Shown here: in pieces, positions 1 to 5,094 of the stretch
Layout: each line of letters begins with the position of its first letter
How positions within the stretch are numbered: the stretch's first letter is position 1
Assembly: GCA_022574115.1 (NCBI GenBank)
Contig: JACZSS010000270.1
Location: 1 to 5,094 of the forward strand
DNA: 5,094 nucleotides
Direction of reading: 5' to 3'
Source: Candidatus Heimdallarchaeota archaeon
GTDB lineage: Archaea; Asgardarchaeota; Heimdallarchaeia; Heimdallarchaeales; Kariarchaeaceae
Notes under the pieces: model-generated
What the model saw: the letters and a program-made list of their open reading frames with translations, nothing else
Told to the model about the DNA's origin: nothing
The model's database searches: none
Translations under genes and position numbers: made by a program

Positions 1-834
1 GCTTAAAAGAAGGAGTCGTCGACTCCCAATAGACTCCCCGAGAACAAGTTTGACATATGATAGGAATATCAGGATCCCTGTTCCAATAATGGCTGGAATC
101 ATGGCAATTTTAGAATAAAATTGAAATGGCTTGATCCCCGTTTTGTGTACAAAAGTAGTCGAAAGTAAATCAAGATACCCTCGATACAACCTTGAAAACC
201 CATATTTACTTTGGCCTTTACTTCGCTGTCTATGGTGAACCACCATTTCAGTAATCTTGAATCCCCTCGAGTGGATAATAGCTGGTAAAAAACGATGGTC
301 TTCACCATGGATCGGTAAATCTTTGACTGCCTCAGCGATATATATCCTTAATGAACAACCACTGTCATGAATTTTCAAGCCCGTTAATCTGCGGTGTAGA
401 AAGTTTGAAATTTTTGAAGGGATTTTCTTTGTGAGAGGGTCTTTCCGCTGTTTTCGCCAACCACAGATAACATCAACCTTTTCGGTTGATATTATTTTGT
501 ACATTTTAGGTATGTCTTGGGGGTCATTTTGGCCATCGCCATCCATACTTACAACGTATTTACCTTTTGTCAAGTTGAAACCAGCTTTCATGGCTGCAGT
601 TTGACCACTGTTACGACGTAGATCAACAACCACAAGGTCACAATATTTGTGATCCTTGTATTTCTGTGTTAGATCTAATAATATTTCATGACTACGATCA
701 GTTGAGTCATCATTGACAAAAATAACTTCAAAATGCATACCTTGAATGCTTGAGACAATCTCTTCGAGCAGCTGGACGATGTTATCTTCTTCGTTATAGA
801 CAGGTATCACAATAGATAGCTCCAAGGCACACAC
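1..834 (-). CDS. GT2 family polyprenyl/dolichyl-phosphate sugar synthase (DPM1/GtrB-like), C-terminus cut by window edge
   Basis: The frame is open for 278 codons from a GTG at 834 to base 1. It encodes a family 2 glycosyltransferase of the DPM1/GtrB type, which moves a sugar from a nucleotide donor to a polyprenyl or dolichyl phosphate at the inner membrane face. Visible GT-A motifs are VIPVYNEE (residues 9-16), VNDDSTD (40-46), RNSGQTAAMKAGF (74-86), the metal-binding MDGDGQNDP (97-105, D98 and D100), GWRKQRKDP (125-133), DSGCSLR (157-163) and HHRQRSKGQSKYG (200-212). A hydrophobic helix follows at about 243-265, then SRRLLLL, which begins the usual second helix. Family members are usually a little over 300 residues, so only a short tail is missing. 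An in-frame TAG lies two codons before the GTG; TTG at 825 is an alternative start, but the TATA-like box spacing favours GTG. The sugar cannot be read from sequence. Confidence 0.93.
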   Translation of the reverse strand, partial: MCALELSIVIPVYNEEDNIVQLLEEIVSSIQGMHFEVIFVNDDSTDRSHEILLDLTQKYKDHKYCDLVVVDLRRNSGQTAAMKAGFNLTKGKYVVSMDGDGQNDPQDIPKMYKIISTEKVDVICGWRKQRKDPLTKKIPSKISNFLHRRLTGLKIHDSGCSLRIYIAEAVKDLPIHGEDHRFLPAIIHSRGFKITEMVVHHRQRSKGQSKYGFSRLYRGYLDLLSTTFVHKTGIKPFQFYSKIAMIPAIIGTGILIFLSYVKLVLGESIGSRRLLLLS

Positions 835-855
835 GGTCTACCATTTGACTTTTAG

Positions 856-861
856 TTTAAA
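856..861 (-). promoter_or_regulatory. TATA-like box for the GT2 gene (leaderless spacing)
   Basis: TTTAAA, within AATTTAAAC on the minus strand, is centred about 24.5 nt upstream of the GTG at 834. An archaeal TATA box sits about 25-27 nt before the transcription start, so the transcript would begin at or next to the start codon. The same hexamer at nearly the same distance precedes the GtrA gene. Assignment rests on position and sequence only. Confidence 0.5.
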
Positions 862-937
862 TTCTCATCGATTAGATTAAAGTGAAGCTTATAGGAAATT
901 GGAGATTAATCCGTACCGGGAAGATTTCTTTCAGAAT

Positions 938-1336
938 TTATTTTTCGAATGAATAAAAATTATGCATCACAAATGTGTAAAAGAATAAGATACCGATAGC
1001 AATAAGTTTGGAAATTTCCTTGTTCATTTTTTGTGATTCTACTAATGTATAGAGGATCAAGTTAGATAGAATAAATCCGCTACCAGAAACCAATAAGAAA
1101 CGACCAAATTGTTGCTTCCAATTGATCAATTTCCTTTCCTTAAAAGTGATCAACTTATTTAACGAAAATTTGGTAGAAATGCCTAGACTTAGCGATATTA
1201 TATTTGCTATGAGGAAATGTACCAAAAAAAAGTTAAGAAAAACTAAGTATGCTGAAAAATCGATAATCGTTGCGATCGTTGAAATAATAAGATAGGGGAG
1301 GATCTTTTTATATGCAATTTTTTCAAATCCTTTCAA
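938..1336 (-). CDS. GtrA family membrane protein (putative lipid-linked sugar flippase or partner)
   Basis: The 132-residue protein has four hydrophobic segments at about 12-35, 38-54, 80-100 and 110-128. This is the size and topology of the GtrA/DPMS family (Pfam PF04138). The loop with N60 and LITFK (62-66) after helix 2, the RF (79-80) opening helix 3, and the final helix ending in N126 and YSF fit the family's internal repeat of helix pairs ending in an N...F motif. GtrA proteins are thought to flip, or hold in the membrane, polyprenyl-phosphate sugars made by a GT2 partner. The GT2 gene lies 103 bp downstream on the same strand, which supports that pairing. The start is TTG; an in-frame TGA lies five codons upstream and the next methionine is residue 104, so no ATG start is possible. 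No Shine-Dalgarno sequence is evident. The transport role is inferred from the family. Confidence 0.88.
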   Translation of the reverse strand: MKGFEKIAYKKILPYLIISTIATIIDFSAYLVFLNFFLVHFLIANIISLSLGISTKFSLNKLITFKERKLINWKQQFGRFLLVSGSGFILSNLILYTLVESQKMNKEISKLIAIGILFFYTFVMHNFYSFEK

Positions 1337-1357
1337 TCTTGTTAATTCTCAAATTTC

Positions 1358-1365
1358 ATTTAAAT
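1358..1365 (-). promoter_or_regulatory. TATA-like box for the GtrA gene (leaderless spacing)
   Basis: ATTTAAAT, with its TTTAAA core at 1359-1364, is centred about 25.5 nt upstream of the TTG at 1336. This fits an archaeal TATA box driving a leaderless transcript and independently supports the TTG start. The rest of the 1337-1611 gap shows no convincing open frame or RNA gene to me. Confidence 0.5.
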
Positions 1366-1611
1366 TAGGTATTTTAGACTCTTCGTGTTGGAGCGAGAAT
1401 TAAATTTCAAGGTCCAGAGTGATGTTTCAAAAATTGGATAAGGTAGTCTTTACATGTCTGTTCTGTCAATTTTACCCCATTTCAGGGAACGGCTACTTAC
1501 TGATAAATCACACAAGATTTGCTCATAGAGGATGACTGCTAAATCAATTTCGATGCTTAAGAATTCTTAGTTCAGTGGTTTTTACAATAGTATTGAAAGA
1601 ATGCTGCCACT

Positions 1612-2808
1612 TTATTCATTAAATCTGCATTTATCTCTGATTTTGACAAGAAAAAGCAAAACAATCAAGGATCCAAAGTATTGATCCTCAGGAGTAGGAA
1701 AAATAAGGAGAGAGAGACTTAATATAACAACAAGCCGATCCAATAGTTCAATATTTCGTGTGCTGAGTACTGCAGTGAACATAATTATCACACTTGTGAC
1801 TGCATATGCAGATTTTAAATCCACTAGGTAAAATAAAATAGAGAGGGGGTTTGGATAATACGACGTAAGCTCTCCCCTAACATCAAGATCAAGATTAAAC
1901 AAAATTGTGGAGTCGATCACTGTATAAATCCCAAATGGCAATATCAGAGCTAATACTAACAATAGATTCGCAAACCCGTATATTAAATATTCAAATTGTC
2001 GCTTTTCAACGATTCGGTACCAATAGTACAGCCCTACGACAGGTATCAAGTAAAATTTTGAGAGTAATCCGAAGCTGAAGATAAATACCAAAAGAATTCG
2101 TCTAGGTTTAGATTGATCTAATTGTTCAAGATCAAACAACAATAAGCCAACAATAGTTATTGCTAAAAAGGTTGTACTGACACTGTTGTGAAGGTTTATT
2201 ATGATTAGGAAAACAAAATATAGTAATTTTTGATCTAACGGAAAATGTTTAGTTTTTATATGAATTAAAAATATTGCCAAGACATTTACAATCAAATTAA
2301 CTAACAGAATCACACCGTAATTCCAAAAACCAAGAATTTTATATCCAATCCAATAAAACAAAATTTCACCTGGCGGATAATTAAAACGCTCAAGAGTTGT
2401 AGATTCATCCGAAAGCCGGTGATAGATGACTGATTCCTCATACGGATTTACTCCATCTTCCAAGGCTTCAAAGAGGGTCTGATAGACATATACAAGTTCA
2501 CTGTCGACATCAAGAAAAATCAATATCAGGATTTGTCGCACTAATAAAAACAAAATCCACAATCGCAAGTAACTGTTTTTGAAGAAGTTGTATGATGTGA
2601 TGTAATTCAAGTTATAATAAACCCACGCGACTGTTAACAATACAATAAGTGACAAGTAGTTATAGGTTGCTCCTTGAACCGGTTTTGTCAATTGGATAAT
2701 TAGGTCAAATGCAATCAATCCGGCTAAAAGAACAATTTCAGCAAGTTTAGGTTTTTTGCGGATAGCAACGACCTGATCCATATTCCGAATGTGAAGCAAT
2801 TTTATCAA
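1612..2808 (-). CDS. Multi-pass GT-C-like membrane glycosyltransferase (lipid-phosphate-sugar dependent)
   Basis: This 398-residue protein has about 11-12 hydrophobic helices, including 23-40, 50-66, 81-99, 147-183, 193-225, 237-263, 273-296, 335-349 and 356-389. The first large outward loop carries the GT-C signature: acidic D100/D102 just after a helix, then an amphipathic stretch, NPY (121-123) and FNYPPG (142-147). GT-C enzymes (PMT, ArnT, PIG-M and GT87 types) place a catalytic or donor-binding acidic residue there and use a polyprenyl-phosphate sugar on the outer face. Further possible family positions are K251, PNP (319-321) and PEDQYF (373-378). There is no STT3-type WWDYG motif and no soluble C-terminal domain. 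The start is TTG at 2808, with in-frame TAA six codons upstream; ATG at 2781 (residue 10) is an equally good start and loses nothing of the fold. I do not recognise a named family; donor and acceptor are unknown. Confidence 0.8.
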   Translation of the reverse strand: MIKLLHIRNMDQVVAIRKKPKLAEIVLLAGLIAFDLIIQLTKPVQGATYNYLSLIVLLTVAWVYYNLNYITSYNFFKNSYLRLWILFLLVRQILILIFLDVDSELVYVYQTLFEALEDGVNPYEESVIYHRLSDESTTLERFNYPPGEILFYWIGYKILGFWNYGVILLVNLIVNVLAIFLIHIKTKHFPLDQKLLYFVFLIIINLHNSVSTTFLAITIVGLLLFDLEQLDQSKPRRILLVFIFSFGLLSKFYLIPVVGLYYWYRIVEKRQFEYLIYGFANLLLVLALILPFGIYTVIDSTILFNLDLDVRGELTSYYPNPLSILFYLVDLKSAYAVTSVIIMFTAVLSTRNIELLDRLVVILSLSLLIFPTPEDQYFGSLIVLLFLVKIRDKCRFNE

Positions 2809-2838
2809 GATATTTGGGTTGCGTTAATATGAAAGTTG

Positions 2839-2844
2839 AATATA
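2839..2844 (-). promoter_or_regulatory. Possible TATA-like box for the 1612-2808 gene
   Basis: On the minus strand TATATT is centred about 33 nt before the TTG at 2808. It would place transcription start near 2815, giving a leader of a few nucleotides to the TTG or about 35 nt to the ATG at 2781. The region is AT-rich and other TATA-like strings exist nearby (for example near 2824-2830 and 2872-2880), so this is a weak choice. Confidence 0.22.
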
Positions 2845-3041
2845 GAACAATTCGCATCCTTTACTCTTTACGATAAATTTTCAATGGTACCTAATACTGA
2901 TTCAAATAGATTATGTTTACCCTTAGAGAGGTGCTGCCACTAATAAAACCTGAACAAAACCCGAACCAAATTTGGAGATAATTGATCGATCCGGTATGAT
3001 CTGAGGATTATTCGCTGTGAAAGGTTCTTTGTTATATTTTC

Positions 3042-3047
3042 TTTATA
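3042..3047 (+). promoter_or_regulatory. TATA-like box for the 3097-4314 gene
   Basis: TTTATA, within CTTTATACTTA, is centred about 52 nt before the GTG at 3097. Archaeal spacing predicts a start near 3070 and a leader of about 26 nt. No bacterial -35 element sits at 16-18 nt from the TATACT string: the nearest TTGTTA (3029-3034) leaves only 9 nt between. It lies in the 288-bp divergent region that must also serve the minus-strand gene. Confidence 0.35.
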
Positions 3048-3096
3048 CTTAACGTAAACAAGCACAAAAGATAAAACTCTGCTTGATTTCAAAACA

Positions 3097-4314
3097 GTGG
3101 CATCGTTAGAATGCGTTAAACCATTAAAGGTTGTACATCCATTTAAATCTATCGAATTCTGGGATAATCACAAATTGAAAATTTGGGGATTGGGATTTTT
3201 ATTACGATTATTATTAATCCCATTTGGATTAGAAACTACCGACTACAATAGATTTCGTGTACCTCTTGCAAGAGGATTGGCCGAAGGAGGCGGACTTTAT
3301 AATGAAGTAGAATACGACCAAATTCCAATTTATCCCTATATCACAGCAATGATGGTTCTATTTTTGGGAACCGAATCACAAATATTGACTGCAATCGCTA
3401 TAAAACTACCAATAGCAATCGCTGATGGATTTGTGTTAATCGTGTTGTATAAGATTGGAATTAGACTTGATCTACGAGATGAGGGTTTACTTTCATCTTT
3501 AGTTTATGCGGTTAACCCACTGACTCTTAGAAATGGCGCCAAAGCTAGGTGGGACGGTCTGATGATTTTGACGCTGTTAATAGCTTTTTATTTCATGCTC
3601 CAGAATCATCCTTATCGCTTCGGTTTTACCGTTTCAACAGGTTGTTTAATTAAAGTTATTCTGATATACCTATTCGGGATCGCTCTCGCGTATTGGAAAA
3701 ATGATTGGCTAAAATTGCTTAAGGCAACTCTAACCTTTTTACTAACAACAACTGCATTAATTGCAATTGTGTTAATTCCGTTTAAAACTTCATTAAATCA
3801 AATGTATGAAGGCTTGGCCAGTCATCTCGCGTATTCCATAGATGAAACACATGCAGTAGTTCCGGATTTTATTGAATATCGTAATTTGTTTTTTAATGTC
3901 AAGCCAATATTGTGGGTGGGTGTTTGGGCTATAGTATTTTTCTCGCTACAAGTCGCTTCGTTATTGGCATATTATTTTAATCCTGAGGAAAAAATCCTTA
4001 TTGAAATAATGACTTTTCAAATGACCTTATTAAGTCTCTTTTTTATCAATATGCATGATCAGTTCTTGGTTTGGTTATTCCCATCGTTATTACTATGGTC
4101 TATAACCAAATCGGGAAAAACTTTGTATTTTCCAATTTTGATCACTATAGGGTATTTTGCCTACGTCTTGCCCACTACAATTGGCGAGAGAATAGGCGTC
4201 ATAATTTTAGGGTTTACAGGTGTTTGGATAATCTACCAGTTATTAAAAGAGCTGATCAATTTGCACAAGAGCTTGGGTCGGAATTGGAATAGTGAAACCT
4301 ACAGCAAATTTTAA
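3097..4314 (+). CDS. Multi-pass GT-C-like membrane glycosyltransferase (PIG-M/GT87-like layout), paralogue of the 4453-5094 gene
   Basis: This 405-residue protein has about 11-12 hydrophobic helices and a short cytoplasmic-looking N-terminus. Helix 1 (28-45) is followed by TTDYNRF, with D49 at the position of the conserved GT-C loop acid. Then come GGGLYN (64-69) and YPY (79-81), resembling the 'D...G..LY...YP' pattern of mannosyltransferase-type GT-C enzymes. Other features are KLPIAIAD (103-110), NP (140-141), ARWDGL (150-155), IK (185-186), PEE (296-298) and MHDQFLVWLFP (319-329), which resembles the H..Y..P element near the last helices of related enzymes. It probably transfers a sugar from a polyprenyl-phosphate donor on the outer face. 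The start is GTG at 3097: in-frame TAA is at 3055-3057 and no ATG or TTG falls between. No Shine-Dalgarno is seen. It diverges from the 1612-2808 gene and converges with its own paralogue. Specificity is unknown. Confidence 0.82.
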   Translation: MASLECVKPLKVVHPFKSIEFWDNHKLKIWGLGFLLRLLLIPFGLETTDYNRFRVPLARGLAEGGGLYNEVEYDQIPIYPYITAMMVLFLGTESQILTAIAIKLPIAIADGFVLIVLYKIGIRLDLRDEGLLSSLVYAVNPLTLRNGAKARWDGLMILTLLIAFYFMLQNHPYRFGFTVSTGCLIKVILIYLFGIALAYWKNDWLKLLKATLTFLLTTTALIAIVLIPFKTSLNQMYEGLASHLAYSIDETHAVVPDFIEYRNLFFNVKPILWVGVWAIVFFSLQVASLLAYYFNPEEKILIEIMTFQMTLLSLFFINMHDQFLVWLFPSLLLWSITKSGKTLYFPILITIGYFAYVLPTTIGERIGVIILGFTGVWIIYQLLKELINLHKSLGRNWNSETYSKF

Positions 4315-4416
4315 AAGAATCCATTTCACTGAATTGAAGTAAACAAATCAAGTTGATCATCTACCCACCAGCGCAATTTATGCTCGGTGAAATAAGCTAA
4401 GCGGGCGGATATCAGT

Positions 4417-4434
4417 TGATGTAAGATAACATCA
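4417..4434. terminator. Weak hairpin between convergent genes
   Basis: TGATGT (4417-4422) and ACATCA (4429-4434) form a 6-bp stem around a 6-nt loop in the 138-bp gap between the two converging genes. No long T-run follows on either strand, so it is at best a weak bidirectional termination element and may be chance. Confidence 0.15.
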
Positions 4435-4452
4435 TTGAGCAAAATAATCAAA

Positions 4453-5094
4453 TTACGATGGTGCCTCAATATCTATCACTCGGCTTGCCCACAGATATCG
4501 TACTGTTTGCCTAATGATCAACAAACCGATCGTAAGAAGGATGATCGCACCTAAAGTTTGAACAAATTTTACTGAATAATCAACCCCAAATCTAATCCCA
4601 AGATATCCGAGAAGTATAAAAATGGGAGATGTAATTGATTTTCCTCCATGCTTAATTCCCCAAAAAATTAACCATGGGAGAAGCCAAAGCGTAAATTGAG
4701 CGTGTGTACTGATGAAAAAAATAGACATTAGTGTCAGCTGCAAAGTTATGACATCAATAAGGGTTGACTCCTCTGGATTTAACAAAAATATGACTAATGA
4801 AAAGGCTTGTAATGAGGTAAAGAAAACAAACCAGGGGAAAAACCAGATACGAGCATCGATAGTTATAGCCTGATCTACGATCGGCTCTGTATAGATTGGA
4901 TGATCTAGGAGATCACTTAACATCTGAGTAAATGTTGTTCCGTAAGGTATTAAGGTCAATCCAATAACAACAGTCGTTAAAGTAAAAAACGTTAAAAGGG
5001 ATTTGATGAATTTTGTCAAGTCTTGTCTCCAGTAAAGAAGGGCTAATCCAAAGAGAAAAACAGGAAACAGTTTTAGTAAAAATCCGAATGATAT
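4453..5094 (-). CDS. GT-C-like membrane glycosyltransferase, C-terminal part only (N-terminus beyond right edge)
   Basis: The frame is open from the right edge to the TAA at 4453-4455, giving 213 residues. These align with residues 179 onward of the 405-residue protein at 3097-4314. By hand count, identity is about 43% over the first 67 positions and about 49% over the 73 positions around SLQ, NPEE and H.QF..W..P. A TTG at 5019 is the first possible start in view, but the codons upstream (GLALLYWRQD and before) match the paralogue without a gap, so the gene begins outside the window. The N-terminal half that would carry the catalytic loop acid is not visible. The visible part holds about six to seven helices and ends IDIEAPS, unlike the paralogue's tail. 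A loop near residues 248-275 of the paralogue is about 11 residues shorter here. Role inferred from the paralogue; donor and acceptor unknown. Confidence 0.82.
   Translation of the reverse strand: MSFGFLLKLFPVFLFGLALLYWRQDLTKFIKSLLTFFTLTTVVIGLTLIPYGTTFTQMLSDLLDHPIYTEPIVDQAITIDARIWFFPWFVFFTSLQAFSLVIFLLNPEESTLIDVITLQLTLMSIFFISTHAQFTLWLLPWLIFWGIKHGGKSITSPIFILLGYLGIRFGVDYSVKFVQTLGAIILLTIGLLIIRQTVRYLWASRVIDIEAPS

Noticed and set aside
12..26. 15-nt odd palindrome with arms GGAGTCG / CGACTCC
   Set aside because: It falls inside the coding frame of the GT2 gene and explains nothing beyond codons for Ser-Arg-Arg; single copy.
99..308. 69-codon minus-strand open frame
   Set aside because: It lies inside the GT2 gene in another frame; the GT2 frame has unmistakable motifs throughout.
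1558..1569. 12-bp palindrome TAAGAATTCTTA
   Set aside because: Palindromes of this length and AT content are expected about once or twice in a window of this size; no second copy or promoter context.
1337..1611. Possible small gene between GtrA and the GT-C-like gene
   Set aside because: No open frame with a credible start, composition or recognisable product was seen on either strand.
1602..2941. Decamer TGCTGCCACT at 1602-1611 and again at 2932-2941, flanking the 1612-2808 gene
   Set aside because: Several shared 10-mers are expected by chance in 5 kb, the flanking bases do not match, and there is no transposase or target duplication pattern.
3029..3049. Bacterial sigma-70-like promoter (TTGTTA and TATACT) before 3097
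   Set aside because: Spacing of 9 nt is far too short, and the other promoters in the window fit an archaeal TATA pattern better.
4071..4292. 73-codon plus-strand open frame
   Set aside because: It is a shadow of the 3097-4314 gene, whose frame here is supported by the paralogue alignment.

Overview
The window is AT-rich and appears to come from an archaeon. Two genes have an identical TTTAAA box centred about 25 nt upstream of a non-ATG start codon (GTG or TTG). No Shine-Dalgarno sequence is evident before any start. That arrangement is the archaeal leaderless-promoter pattern and does not resemble a bacterial -35/-10 promoter. The lineage cannot be fixed from the sequence; a low-GC uncultured archaeon is a reasonable guess, no more.

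Layout, left to right. (1) 1-834, minus: a polyprenyl-phosphate-type GT2 glycosyltransferase, complete at its N-terminus and cut by the left edge shortly before its normal C-terminus. (2) 938-1336, minus: a four-helix GtrA-family membrane protein. (3) 1337-1611: 275 bp without a convincing gene, holding the GtrA promoter. (4) 1612-2808, minus: a 398-residue multi-pass protein with the layout of a GT-C lipid-phosphate-sugar-dependent glycosyltransferase. (5) 2809-3096: a 288-bp divergent intergenic region that should hold two promoters. (6) 3097-4314, plus: a second, 405-residue GT-C-like protein. (7) 4315-4452: a short convergent intergenic gap with a weak hairpin. (8) 4453-5094, minus: the C-terminal half of a paralogue of gene 6, running off the right edge, in tail-to-tail orientation.

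A working model (inference): the GT2 enzyme loads a sugar onto a dolichyl/polyprenyl phosphate on the cytoplasmic face, the GtrA protein helps flip or hold the lipid-linked sugar, and the three GT-C-like enzymes transfer such sugars to acceptors on the outer face. The window would then be part of a surface-glycan or glycolipid assembly locus. Every gene in view is membrane-bound or membrane-associated. No soluble sugar-nucleotide synthesis gene, mobile element, tRNA, rRNA or CRISPR array was seen.
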